The notes under the pieces are model-generated. The model made no database searches. It was not told the origin of the DNA and saw only the letters and a list, made by a program, of their open reading frames with translations. This document shows positions 11,724-22,814 of a stretch of 64,000 bases of DNA, one piece after another. This DNA is from Globodera rostochiensis (taxonomy: Eukaryota > Nematoda > Chromadorea > Rhabditida > Heteroderidae), in NCBI GenBank assembly GCA_018350325.1, contig JAEVLN010000012.1:2005991-2069990 (forward strand), written 5' to 3'. The stretch's first letter is position 1. Each line of letters starts with the position of its first letter. Made by a program: the position numbers and the translations under genes.

Positions 11724-11981
11724 TCAGTTCATCACGTACTTCTCGTTGCACGCCTCTTCTGGATTCACGCGTTGCGCTCGAGTTGCTGCTGGCTGCATCT
11801 GTGGAGCTGGGACTGCCGGAGTCTGTGGAGTTGGTTTCGCAGAATTCTTCTTCACATTGTCCGCACTCTTCTTGCTCTTCTTTTTCGCATCTTTTTTGCT
11901 CTTTTTCTTCTTGTCCTTGGCTTTGTGCTTTGTCTTCTGTTCCTGGTCCGCGCGGATTTTTGCTTCTTCCTTCTTCGTCAT
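11724..11981 (-). CDS. Small lysine-rich protein, unknown function
   Basis: An 85-residue open frame starting at 11981. The first two thirds are nearly all Lys, Asp, Glu, Ala, Gln and Ser (KAKDKKKKSKKDAKKKSKKS); then comes a Pro/Ala/Gln stretch and a neutral end (NPEEACNEKYVMN). No domain is recognised; such tails occur in nuclear or RNA-binding proteins. Just upstream of the ATG is a TTTTTAG acceptor, with a GTAAGTTT donor about 45 bp further upstream, suggesting a 5' UTR intron. A similar arrangement precedes the Lys/Glu-rich gene at 22303-22662, so they may be distant relatives. Compositionally biased frames can arise by chance, hence moderate confidence. Confidence 0.45.
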   Translation of the reverse strand: MTKKEEAKIRADQEQKTKHKAKDKKKKSKKDAKKKSKKSADNVKKNSAKPTPQTPAVPAPQMQPAATRAQRVNPEEACNEKYVMN

Positions 11982-12065
11982 GATGTCAGCTAAAAATATA
12001 AAATAAAAATTGTGAAAAGAAATTAAAACGAAAGAAACTTACGAGAGAAGTTGAGAACTGCCGGA

Positions 12066-12152
12066 GCGATGACAGTCGATGAGCAGCCAGGAAGCGACGA
12101 CAGTTGATGAGCAGCCAGGAAGCGATGACAGTCGATGAGCAGCCAGGAAGCG
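12066..12152. repeat. about 29-bp repeat, three copies
   Basis: Three tandem copies of GATGACAGTCGATGAGCAGCC followed by AGGAAGC, with one- or two-base differences. It lies directly upstream of the probable 5' UTR of the lysine-rich gene (minus strand). Confidence 0.8.
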
Positions 12153-12775
12153 GCCGTCGTCGCCTAAGCGCAAATCATCGCCTTCGATTCCCGCCGAACT
12201 GAAGAGCGCGCATGATTAAAGCGGCGCCAAATCCCTTCAAAGCCGTTGTCAGGCCGTCCGATTTGATCATTAAAGATGGAAACGATTATAATAAACTCAG
12301 AAATATATGTATAGAGATGATAGATGATAATGTCAATATTTATTGTTGTTGTTGTTGTTGGATTTGTTTGATGTGACATTTTGTGTGTACGGAATTATTC
12401 TCCAAATATGAATCAAGGCCCGGCTTTAGTCGATTAAGTTTGAGAATCTTTGATGTTCAAAATCATGGATATGGAAAAGAATGCCCAGATTCGTGATCAG
12501 CGCCCTTGAACCCCAGAAATAGTTTAAAACAAAACATTTGGTTCAACTTGTGCTACCGCACGTTTGGGCGGACCTTTTACCGTTTTTCCCACTGCAGATT
12601 AATTAGCTTCTGTTGGGTGAATCAAAAAAAAAATTTTTAATTAGCACTCTGACCTAAAAATGGGGCAAATGCTTACAATTGCTTTGAAAATCATGTTTAA
12701 AACTATTTTTGGGCTATTTGTCACCAAATAATGGCGAAACTATTTAGGCAAAAATCATTATTTTTGCCATTATCG

Positions 12776-15700
12776 TAATGAATACGGTGTTCCAAAAGTG
12801 CACAAGCTTAATTTAGTGTTAAATTTAGAGGATAATTTTGAAAAAATCAGAATTTGTTCTGGAAAATCGAGAGGGAAAAAAGTCGAATGCTTTTCGTAAT
12901 GAATACGGTGTTCCAAAAGTGCACAAGCTTAATTTAGTGTTAAATTTAGAGGATAATTTTGAAAAAATCAGAATTTGTTCTGGAAAATCGAGAGGGAAAA
13001 AAGTCGAATGCTTTTCGTAATGAATACGGTGTTCCAAAAGTGCACAAGCTTAATTTAGTGTTAAATTTAGAGGATAATTTTGAAAAAATCAGAATTTGTT
13101 TGTTCTGGAAAATCGAGAGGGAAAAAGTCGAATGCTTTTCGTAATGAATACGGTGTTCCAAAAGTGCACAAAGCTTAATTTAGTGTTAAATTTAGAGGAT
13201 AATTTTGAAAAATCAGATTTGTTTCGGAAAATCGAGAGGGGAAAAAAGTCGAATGCTTTTCGTAATGATACGGTGTTCCAAAAGTGCACAAGCTTAATTT
13301 AGTGTTAAATTTAGAGGATAATTTTGAAAAAATCAGAATTTGTTCTGGAAAATCGAGAGGGAAAAAAGTCGAATGCTTTTCGTAATGAATACGGTGTTCC
13401 AAAAGTGCACAAGCTTAATTTAGTGTTAAATTTAGAGGATAATTTTGAAAAAATCAGAATTTGTTTGTTCTGGAAAATCGAGAGGGAAAAAAGTCGAATG
13501 CTTTTCGTAATGAATACGGTGTTCCAAAAGTGCACAAGCTTAATTTAGTGTTAAATTTAGAGGATAATTTTGAAAAAATCAGAATTTGTTCTGGAAAATC
13601 GAGAGGGAAAAAAGTCGAATGCTTTTCGTAATGAATACGGTGTTCCAAAAGTGCACAAGCTTAATTTAGTGTTAAATTTAGAGGATAATTTTGAAAAAAT
13701 CAAGAATTTGTTCTGGAAAATCGAGAGGGAAAAAGTCGAATGCTTTCGTAATGAATACGGTGTTCCAAAAGTGCACAACTTAATTTAGTGTTAAATTTAG
13801 AGGATAATTTTGAAAAAATCAGAATTTGTTTGTTCTGGAAAATCGAGAGGGAAAAAAGTCGAATGCTTTTCGTAATGAATACGGTGTTCCAAAAGTGCAC
13901 AAGCTTAATTTAGTGTTAAATTTAGAGGATAATTTTGAAAAAATCAGAATTTGTTCTGGAAAATCGAGAGGGAAAAAAGTCGAATGCTTTTCGTAATGAA
14001 TACGGTGTTCCAAAAGTGCACAAGCTTAATTTAGTGTTAAATTTTGAGGATAATTTTGAAAAAATCAGAATTTGTTCTGGAAAATCGAGAGGGAAAAAGT
14101 CGAAGCTTTTCGTAATGAATACGGTGTTCCAAAAGTGCACAGCTTAATTTAGTGTTAAATTTAGAGGATAATTTTGAAAAAATCAGAATTTGTTCTGGAA
14201 AATCGAGAGGGAAAAAAGTCGAATGCTTTTCGTAATGAATACGGTGTTCCAAAAGTGCACAAGCTTAATTTAGTGTTAAATTTAGAGGATAATTTTGAAA
14301 AAATCAGAATTTGTTCTGGAAAATCGAGAGGGAAAAAAGTCGAATGCTTTTCGTAATGAATACGGTGTTCCAAAAGTGCACAAGCTTAATTTAGTGTTAA
14401 ATTTAGAGGATAATTTTGAAAAAATCAGAATTTGTTCTGGAAAATCGAGAGGGAAAAAAGTCGAATGCTTTTCGTAATGAATACGGTGTTCCAAAAGTGC
14501 ACAAGCTTAATTTAGTGTTAAATTTAGAGGATAATTTTGAAAAAATCAGAAATTTGTTCTGGAAAATCGAGAGGGAAAAAGTCAATGCTTTTCGTAATGA
14601 ATACGGTGTTCCAAAGTGCACAAGCTTAATTTAGTGTTAAATTTAGAGGATAATTTTGAAAAAATCAGAATTTGTTTGTTCTGGAAAATCGAGAGGGAAA
14701 AAAGTCGAATGCTTTTCGTAATGAATACGGTGTTCCAAAAGTGCACAAGCTTAATTTAGTGTTAAATTTAGAGGATAATTTTGAAAAAATCAGAATTTGT
14801 TTGTTCTGGAAAATCGAGAGGGAAAAAAGTCGAATGCTTTTCGTAATGAATACGGTGTTCCAAAAGTGCACAAGCTTAATTTAGTGTTAAATTTAGAGGA
14901 TAATTTTGAAAAAATCAGAATTTGTTTGTTCTGGAAAATCGAGAGGGAAAAAAGTCGAATGCTTTTCGTAATGAATACGGTGTTCCAAAAGTGCACAAGC
15001 TTAATTTAGTGTTAAATTTAGAGGATAATTTTGAAAAAATCAGAATTTGTTCTGGAAAATCGAGAGGGAAAAAAGTCGAATGCTTTTCGTAATGAATACG
15101 GTGTTCCAAAAGTGCATAAGCTTAATTTAGTGTTAAATTTAGAGGATAATTTTGAAAAAATCAGAATTTGTTCTGGAAAATCGAGAGGGAAAAAAGTCGA
15201 ATGCTTTTCGTAATGAATACGGTATTCCAAAAGTGCACAAGCTTAATTTAGTGTTAAATTTAGAGGATAATTTTGAAAAAATCAGAATTTGTTCTGGAAA
15301 ATCGAGAGGGAAAAAAGTCGAATGCTTTTCGTAATGAATACGGTGTTCCAAAAGTGCACAAGCTTAATTTAGTGTTAAATTTAGAGGATAATTTTGAAAA
15401 AATCAGAATTTGTTCTGGAAAATCGAGAGGGAAAAAAGTCGAATGCTTTTCGTAATGAATACGGTGTTCCAAAAGTGCACAAGCTTAATTTAGTGTTAAA
15501 TTTAGAGGATAATTTTGAAAAAATCAGAATTTGTTCTGGAAAATCGAGAGGGAAAAAAGGCGAATGCTTTTCGTAATGAATACGGTGTTCCAAAAGTGCA
15601 CAAGCTTAATTTAGTGTTAAATTTAGAGGATAATTTTGAAAAAATCAGAATTTGTTCTGGAAAATCGAGAGGGAAAAAAGTCGAATGCTTTTCGTAATGA

Positions 15701-17038
15701 ATACGGTGTTCCAAAAGTGCACAAGCTTAATTTAGTGTTAAATTTAGAGGATAATTTTGAAAAAATCAGAATTTGTTCTGGAAAATCGAGAGGGAAAAAA
15801 GTCGAATGCTTTTCGTAATGAATACGGTGTTCCAAAAGTGCACAAGCTTAATTTAGTGTTAAATTTAGAGGATAATTTTGAAAAAATCAGAATTTGTTCT
15901 GGAAAATCGAGAGGGAAAAAAGTCGAATGCTTTTCGTAATGAATACGGTGTTCCAAAAGTGCACAAGCTTAATTTAGTGTTAAATTTAGAGGATAATTTT
16001 GAAAAAATCAGAATTTGTTCTGGAAAATCGAGAGGGAAAAAAGTCGAATGCTTTTCGTAATGAATACGGTGTTCCAAAAGTGCACAAGCTTAATTTAGTG
16101 TTAAATTTAGAGGATAATTTTGAAAAAATCAGAATTTGTTCTGGAAAATCGAGAGGGAAAAAAGTCGAATGCTTTTCGTAATGAATACGGTGTTCCAAAA
16201 GTGCACAAGCTTAATTTAGTGTTAAATTTAGAGGATAATTTTGAAAAAATCAGAATTTGTTCTGGAAAATCGAGAGGGAAAATAGTCGAATGCTTTTCGT
16301 AATGAATACGGTGTTCCAAAAGTGCACAAGCTTAATTTAGTGTTAAATTTAGAGGATAATTTTGAAAAAATCAGAATTTGTTCTGGAAAATCGAGAGGGA
16401 AAAAAGTCGAATGCTTTTCGTAATGAATACGGTGTTCCAAAAGTGCACAAGCTTAATTTAGTGTTAAATTTAGAGGATAATTTTGAAAAAATCAGAATTT
16501 GTTCTGGAAAATCGAGAGGGAAAAAAGTCGAATGCTTTTCGTAATGAATACGGTGTTCCAAAAGTGCACAAGCTTAATTTAGTGTTAAATTTAGAGGATA
16601 ATTTTGAAAAAATCAGAATTTGTTCTGGAAAATCGAGAGGGAAAAAAGTCGAATGCTTTTCGTAATGAATACGGTGTTCCAAAAGTGCACAAGCTTAATT
16701 TAGTGTTAAATTTAGAGGATAATTTTGAAAAAATCAGAATTTGTTCTGGAAAATCGAGAGGGAAAAAAGTCGAATGCTTTTCGTAATGAATACGGTGTTC
16801 CAAAAGTGCACAAGCTTAATTTAGTGTTAAATTTAGAGGATAATTTTGAAAAAATCAGAATTTGTTCTGGAAAATCGAGAGGGAAAATAGTCGAATGCTT
16901 TTCGTAATGAATACGGTGTTCCAAAAGTGCACAAGCTTAATTTAGTGTTAAATTTAGAGGATAATTTTGAAAAAATCAGAATTTGTTCTGGAAAATCGAG
17001 AGGGAAAAAAGTCGAATGCTTTTCGTAATGAATACGGT
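12776..17038. repeat. 121-bp satellite DNA array, 35 full monomers
   Basis: Head-to-tail copies of a 121-bp AT-rich monomer that begins GTAATGAATACGGTGTTCC and contains an AAGCTT (HindIII) site within GTGCACAAGCTTAATTTAG. I count 36 monomer starts (12776 to 17025), the last only a 14-bp stub. The left half carries indel variants (117-125 bp); six units have a duplicated TTTG (starts at 13018, 13382, 13748, 14595, 14718 and 14843). From 14968 onward all 17 units are 121 bp and nearly identical. The repeat gives open frames of about 60-70 codons on both strands, but the unit length is not a multiple of three and the frames simply restart in each unit, so there is no gene. The left flank is ordinary AT-rich DNA; the right flank is a copied piece of eIF3h. 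Confidence 0.98.
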
Positions 17039-17345
17039 GAGAATAATCTTTAAACAAAGCCCCCCAAATCTGAACCGGAATCGCTTCAGCATGTCGAGGG
17101 TCTCGCTCTGCTTGTTCTCGTCCGAGAGTGAAGCTTCTGGTGCGGTACCGCTCTCCTCGCTCTCGTGCAGTGCGTCCGGTCGCGTGAGAGAAACTAAAGG
17201 TTGTCGACTTTACATTTATAGTATATAACTAAGTTTACTTTTGCTCCCAGAAATTATTCATCCATTCTGACAATGAGAGCACTTTGATTTACGGTTCGTT
17301 TTGTTCAAAAGATTACTAATGTCCGTCCGTGTTCAGCGCTTTACC
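17039..17345 (-). pseudogene. Duplicated fragment of the eIF3h gene
   Basis: Near-identical in the same orientation to 9145-9464, covering one eIF3h exon (the acidic stretch ending SETLDMLKRF), the adjoining intron and part of the next exon. Small deletions and substitutions (for example in the GTCGCGTGA region near 17183) break the reading frame, and nothing else of eIF3h is present. It begins immediately where the satellite stops, after CGTAATGAATACGGTG. It is a partial, non-functional duplicate. Confidence 0.9.
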
Positions 17346-17448
17346 TATAACCTTTTTTTGAAAAGACGAATCGGTTAGCTTTAGCTTGGTCAAAGGTTCA
17401 GCATACTGAGAGCTTTTGTATGATACCAATTTTGTTTGGTTTGCTTCG

Positions 17449-17551
17449 GGCACCGAATCGTGCCGGCACCGAACGTGCCGGCGCCCAATCGTGCCGCGCC
17501 CAATCGTGCGCGCCCAGTCGTGCGCGCCCAATCGTGCGCGCCCAATCGTGG
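17449..17551. repeat. 14-15-bp GC-rich minisatellite, seven copies
   Basis: Seven tandem units of the form GCGCCCAATCGTGC or GGCACCGAATCGTGCC, drifting in sequence from left to right. It lies just downstream of the duplicated eIF3h fragment. No coding sense is inferred. Confidence 0.85.
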
Positions 17552-17964
17552 TGCTCCGCAAAACATCAGAAAATTGGGTGATTTTATACTTTTGTTACAC
17601 ACTGTATGTATTCGAAAAATAATACAAGCAAATTTCCCATGAAATTTTTTAGGAACAACAAAAATTTAGAGAGAACGCCAAAAGAAGAGAACGGTTAGAG
17701 AATGGGGGCAAAAGCGAAATAATACATTCTTAATAAAATGTGATGAGATGAGAGCAAAAATGGTTTTGATTCGTTGATTGATTGATGACTTGTCGGTTGA
17801 TTTTGAGCATTCATTGTTTCTTTGTTAGGAAATGGAATCTGTGCTTGTTTAGTTGTGGGGTTTTCCCGACTCAATCCTAAACATAATTCTCGTTTACTAG
17901 ACTGACTACATATTCCATTATTTAATTCTCCTTTTTAGCTTTTGCCGCATATTTCGGGATTAGC

Positions 17965-18929
17965 ATGTCAAGTTACGGCACTTCCTTTCAGACCACTTTT
18001 CTGACCCTCTTTTCCTTTCTCCTTCTCAGCACTTCCCCCGTTGTGTTCGCATACACTGAAGAAGATCCGGTCACTTGTGGCTCCGTTCTCAAGTTGCAAA
18101 GTGTTGCGGACAGCAGCAGGTAACTCCGAAAATGAATGCATTCTTCTGCCACAACTCCAGATTTCAAAATAACATTCCAATTCAGGCTTCATTCCCACGA
18201 GGTTAAGTATGGGTCTGGATCGGGCCAGCAATCGGTGACGGGAAACTCCAACAGTGACGACGTGAACTCCCATTGGCAAATCATCGGCTGTAAGTGAAAT
18301 CCGACTCCTTCTCGGAGTTTTTGAATTCCTAATCAAATGGCGATTTTTGCATTACAGCAAACGCCCAGGCTTGCCAGAGAGGCCAACCCGTCAAATGTGA
18401 TTCAGTGGTTCGACTAATGCACCTTCAAACCCGGTGCTTCCTCCATTCGCATGAGTTTCCGGCACCACTTTCTCGCGGAATGCAAGTAATAATTTTCGGA
18501 AATGAAATGTTTCCCAAGTACTAAAAATTTTTCAATACCAGGAAGTTTCATGTTTTGGGAAGGAGGGACAACAAAGCGATGCCGGAGACCATTACCAAGT
18601 GATTTGTTCGGGCGACGTGTGGACTCAGGATGAACAGGTGTTGTTGGGTCTCTTTTCTGTGTTAGCTCCAAAAAATCTTTTACGGAAAATTATCTTAAAT
18701 TGTATGAAAGAACATATTCTTTTTTAGATTAAACTGAAGCATGAAAACACTGGCAATTATTTGTCCGTCAGTGGGCAACAATTCGGTATGTTAACGAGGG
18801 TTTTTTACTAAAAAAAAAATCAACGTTTTAGGCAGACCGATTTCTGGCCAACGTGAAGTGATTGCTGCACCGTCTGCGGGTTATAAATCTTTGTGGCTCG
18901 CAACCGAAGGCGTGTTCATCAAACCGTGA
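17965..18929 (+). CDS. Stromal cell-derived factor 2 homologue (MIR domains)
   Basis: ER-luminal protein of the SDF2 family, which associates with chaperones and O-mannosylation machinery. Six plus-strand exons splice in frame from ATG 17965 to TGA 18927-18929. The signal peptide is MSSYGTSFQTTFLTLFSFLL followed by LSTSPVVFA. The mature start VTCGSVLKLQSV leads into three MIR repeats: RLHSHEVKYGSGSGQQSVTG; then QPVKCDSVVRLMH with FLHSHEF; then IKLKHENTGNYLSVSGQQFG and RPISGQREV. The end is GYKSLWLATEGVFIKP, matching the family's IFMKP-type finish. Length (about 215 aa) and spacing match SDF2. No C-terminal KDEL-type signal is seen, as in SDF2 rather than SDF2L1. Confidence 0.95.
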
Positions 18930-19271
18930 ACAATGCAAATGGGAGTGAAAAGGGGGAACATTTTTTTATGGTTTCCAAAGATTTGAGTCAGGGAGGGCTT
19001 TTTATTTAAAAATCCATGTTTCTGTAGCTCCAATATTTTCCCTACTGTTTCAACTGTTTTGGGCTTTAACTATGTGATGAATTTGTTTTTGTATTTATTA
19101 AAATTTTAAGAATTGAAAGAGCAATGTTTAAGATTCTTTGATCAATGAAGATGATCAACAATAAAACGAGAGAAAGCAATTCGAAAGAATTCATTTGACT
19201 TACGAAATGAATTTCATAATTAACAAAAATGAAATACGCGAGTAGTTGAGCATCAAACAAGTTAAAATAAA

Positions 19272-21026
19272 TTAAAATTGGTCCAAATGCTGAGTCTCAA
19301 AGTCAATGACCGTCTTGCCCTTTCCATGCATTGTTCCAACCTTTTCATACGCTTTTGGGAGTTCAGAGAATGGGAACACTTCGTCGATCACTGGGCGTAA
19401 TTGGCAGCGTTCGACAGATTCGGTGACCCAATGGAGACAATCCGAGTTTGGAGCAAAAAATGCGGGAAGATACAGACACCCCTTCGATACGGGCTGAACT
19501 TTGAAACATTAACAAAGCTTTGAATAAGATGGTTCACCTTCAAATTTCGGCTGATCAACTTCAGCCCGGTGCTAGCCAATCCCATGGGCAGCCCGTAACG
19601 GTCGGTGTCCCGAAGAAGTGGACTGTTTACGGACACATGCACGCAACGGCGCCAGATTCCGAGCAGTTCATCACTCCATTCGGCCAATTCGCTACTGACA
19701 CAGTCTTCAAATAGCGTAGAACATTATTTTGGAAATTTTTCTAATTAAACTCGCCTAAAATGAGTTCAAATGGACCCTCTGCGAGCAGCTGTTCCTTGAC
19801 CGTGTCCGCGTTGTAGTTCACCGCTTTTGCCCCCAATTCTTCCACCAATTTCATTCTAAATTCGGAATATATCGGCACGCCTTCATAAAATTCCAAACTT
19901 TTCTGCCGAACATGTTGCCACCACCTTTTCCACACCCCAACAGCGCAACATTTGTATTGCCATCGTCCCGACACCGCCGGCGCCCCCATGGATGAGCACT
20001 CGCGATTGTTGGCTATTGTTTGGGTCCATTCTGCCTGTCTATAATGGATGAACGCATTCATCTCCGATTTTTAGACCCAATCATTTTTGTTCACAAAATT
20101 CGAAGTTCCGCTTCCGATGTGTCATTTATGGCTTTCTCAAAAAACATTTCGGGACCCTGCGCCCTGAGATCGTTACCGTTACAAGTGCAGCCCAAGCAGT
20201 GCATGCGACGTAAGGCAACGATGCAGCTTCCGTGTGACTGAGAGAAGCCGGCTTTGGAGACACAGCGTTTTTGGATGTGATTGCATATTCTGCATGACAG
20301 CCTTGCCATTCGGGAGGAATAACAGCGATGACCTGACAGTTTGGGAGATTGTTAAGTCAACTTTATCAAAGGGAGTTTAAATAAATAAAATTTCAAAATT
20401 TCCGGACCTGGTCTCCCACATCAAACCGCTTCACCCCCCGCCCGACTTCCACCACTTCGCCGCTACAATCTCTGCCAAGAACAAGCGGAAATTGTTCACC
20501 ACTCTGTCTCATCTTTGCGCATGTGCTGCCGAATGCTTGTGCCGCCTCCATAATATTTGCCGGTTTTGGCATCAGACCCCCAGAAACTTAACCATGGACA
20601 GAACGTCAAGAAATAAGCCCTGCCGAACAACTGACCCAAATCCGAGAAGCTTTTCACGGTGTTCAACACTTCTCGGCCATAGCCTTCACTCATACGCACA
20701 TCAATCGGATTTACAGACGCAGCCTGAATCACCCAAAAAGGCAATGAAAAGACCCAAGACTGGCAAATGGATTCCAACTGACAAACAGTCACCACACCCA
20801 CCTTGACCCGGATAAGAAGGTGCTCATCACTTTGAATGACAGGCACCGGCACATCGCTGGCCACAAGTGGCGTGTTGAAAGCGTTGATTGCCCACGCGCG
20901 CATCAACAAAGTTGGTGGTTGAGGCGCTGTTGCAGACGTTGCGTTCCCTGCCCGAGAAGGCCGACATCGGTGAGCAATACACTGACAAATGCGCAGAGAA
21001 GTGGAAGAGGGTCGGACACATAACAT
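19272..21026 (-). CDS. RTN4IP1-like mitochondrial NAD(P)H oxidoreductase
   Basis: A medium-chain dehydrogenase/reductase of the reticulon-4-interacting protein 1 (RAD-8) family. Human RTN4IP1 is mitochondrial and takes part in coenzyme Q metabolism. Minus-strand start at 21026; the N-terminus MLCVRPSSTSLRICQCIAHR is Arg-rich and lacks acidic residues, as in a mitochondrial presequence. Then come MRAWAINAFNTPLVASDVPV and SVNPIDVRMSEGYGREVLN (GroES-like fold), IAVIPPEWQGCHAEY, and the Rossmann part with VLIHGGAGGVGTMAIQ (glycine-rich nucleotide loop), LVEELGAKAVNYN and FELILDCV. It ends GTMHGKGKTVIDFETQ with the stop at 19272-19274. Frataxin lies 121 bp upstream on the same strand, which suggests a mitochondrial operon. 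Confidence 0.88.
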
Positions 21027-21147
21027 AGCAAAAAAAAAGCCACGAATTAAATACTGGGTTAAATAACTCTATTCAATATATTTAACAGTAAGCAAGCAAG
21101 CAAGTACATCAACAAAAGAGCCTCCATGAAATTTAAAATTTTTTATG

Positions 21148-21796
21148 TCATATTTGAATAGATATTCGGTCAGTGTTGAAAATGCGTCGAAATTCCTTCT
21201 CAAGCAGTTCATTGAGCGGCATTCCGTCATGCTTATACACCCATTGACCCGTGTCGCTAAGGTCGTACCTAATTTGGTTAGATTCCTTTTTGCGGATTTG
21301 CATTTAATAAATTTTTCGACCTTTTTGGGCCCGAAATCGGGGATGAAAGCCAAATCTGCTTGTTTGGATTTTGCTTGTTGATCACATAAGTCCCTACACT
21401 CGGGCTGAAAACAAATTTAATAATATTATGCAATAAATAATAATATTATTACCCAATATGAGCCGTCAAAACGCCCATCGAATAAGAAACGTCGTAAGCC
21501 TTTAATGTTAAAACTAGAAAATTGAAAGATAAAATTCCCGAAGAAAACCCACAGAATCGCATTCGACTCGATCCGCCAATGTGTCCAAATATTCATTGAG
21601 TGCCACTAATGTCTCCTCAGAGCGCTTTTCATATTCCACCTCAGACCATTGGCGAGTGAACGTGCAACAACCTCAAATTGAAATGTTTAAAAAAACTATT
21701 AACCCTTAAAAACATACGACGAGCAAGAAGCAAAGACCTCTTCAAAGTGTGTAATGTTCTGATATTAGACAGAAAAGATTTGTTCACAAAAGCCAT
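21148..21796 (-). CDS. frh-1: Frataxin, mitochondrial
   Basis: Mitochondrial iron-sulfur cluster assembly factor acting with the NFS1-ISCU complex. Five exons splice in frame on the minus strand. Exon 1 (ATG at 21796) encodes the presequence [20 protein letters not shown]. The next gives [20 protein letters not shown] (acidic helix 1), then [16 protein letters not shown] and [20 protein letters not shown]. The conserved [12 protein letters not shown] block is reassembled across a 52-bp intron after GPK, and the last exon reads [20 protein letters not shown] with the stop at 21148-21150. The invariant [18 protein letters not shown] and SGPKRYD motifs are complete. The start is supported by the presequence and by phase agreement of all introns. 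RTN4IP1 follows 121 bp downstream. Confidence 0.96.
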
Positions 21797-22138
21797 CTAT
21801 CGAGAAATTAAAAGAGCTGTTGGATTCCGGTCATTTTCGATACCGGATTTAGCGATTCGAATTTATATTGAAAAAAATAAATCGGAATTTTATTCAATAC
21901 GCCAAAATTTAAAAAAGCATTTTTTAAATCAAATTTTGGAACCTCGACCCACCCCCCCTGCTACAAGTGCTGCCCATTTTTCGTTTTTTTTTAGAAATTA
22001 GTCGAAATCGAATTTTCCAAGCACATAAAGAGTTCATGAGTAAAAAACAAATGCCCTCATCTTTATTTAATGGGATTATGCTTGATACACAGACACACAG
22101 GATGCAAGACATGGATCACAAATTACAGTAACGGTGCA

Positions 22139-22226
22139 TGTGTTACTTACTATATACAACATATTCATGGGGAAAAGAGACTCGTCTCAGTGTGTTACTT
22201 ACAGATATACAACATACTCATGGGGA
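22139..22226. repeat. two-copy direct repeat
   Basis: The block GTGTTACTTAC...TATACAACATA(T/C)TCATGGGGAA occurs twice in a row, about 52 bp apart. It lies in the 3' flank of the Lys/Glu-rich gene. Confidence 0.7.
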
Positions 22227-22302
22227 AGGGAGGAAGAGTGTCACGGCTGAGTGGTGTTTAACTGTTCATTTCTTCTTTTGTCTGTCTGTTTCTGCTGCAT
22301 CT

Positions 22303-22662
22303 TCAATTCTTGTCTTCCGGCTCGCTCATCTCGCTTTTAGGCTGCTCCATGGCTGCGTCATCCGCCTCAGCTTTGGGCTGGTCGACGACTGCTCCACCTT
22401 CCTCCTCTGTTGTTTTGGGCTCCTCTGTTGCTTTGGGCTCCTCTGTGACCACCGCTTCACCTGACGTCGGTTTGGGCTGCTCTGTAGCCGCCGCTTCTCC
22501 CGTCTTGCCTTTCTTCTCACGACGACTCTTATCGCGCCGGCGGCTCTTCTTCTTGTCCCTGGATTTTTTGCGCTTTTGCTTCTCTTCTTTTTCAACACCG
22601 TCGGGCTTCGGCTTCTCTTCCTTTTCAGCGATGTTCTTCTCTTCGCCGCCGTCCTGCGCCAT
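22303..22662 (-). CDS. Lys/Glu-rich low-complexity protein, unknown function
   Basis: A 119-residue frame, ATG at 22660-22662, stop at 22303-22305. The N-terminal half is highly basic (KKSRDKKKSRRRDKSRREKK); the C-terminal half is an acidic, proline-containing repeat in which EEPKATEEPK and EQPKPTSGE-type units recur. No signal peptide or domain is recognised. The charge pattern suggests an intrinsically disordered, probably nuclear protein. A 5' UTR intron is likely (GTTAGTTTC donor near 22730, TTTTCAG acceptor near 22673), and a TATA box lies upstream. It diverges from the PPP phosphatase gene that starts 266 bp away. Confidence 0.55.
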   Translation of the reverse strand: MAQDGGEEKNIAEKEEKPKPDGVEKEEKQKRKKSRDKKKSRRRDKSRREKKGKTGEAAATEQPKPTSGEAVVTEEPKATEEPKTTEEEGGAVVDQPKAEADDAAMEQPKSEMSEPEDKN

Positions 22663-22814
22663 GTGTTTGTCTCCTGAAAAGTAAAAATGAATTGACAGCT
22701 ATCAATAATTGAAAAGAAAAGAAACTAACGCGCTAGAAGTTGATGATCACAGATGTCGTTTGTCGGGAACCAGAAGCGAAATGTGGTCAGTGATTGGAGA
22801 AGCGAGATTATCCT

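Noticed and set aside
12776..17038. CRISPR-like periodic array
   Set aside because: The whole 121-bp unit repeats, with no variable spacers, and the genome is eukaryotic.
12825..17057. Dozens of 60-74-codon open frames on both strands (for example MKKSEFVLENREGKK...)
   Set aside because: They are translations of the 121-bp satellite. The unit is not a multiple of three, the frames start and stop within each pair of units, and there are no splice or domain signals.
22310..22684. Plus-strand Ser-rich frame opposite the Lys/Glu-rich gene
   Set aside because: It is the antisense of a charged low-complexity gene; the minus strand has the TATA box and the 5' UTR intron.
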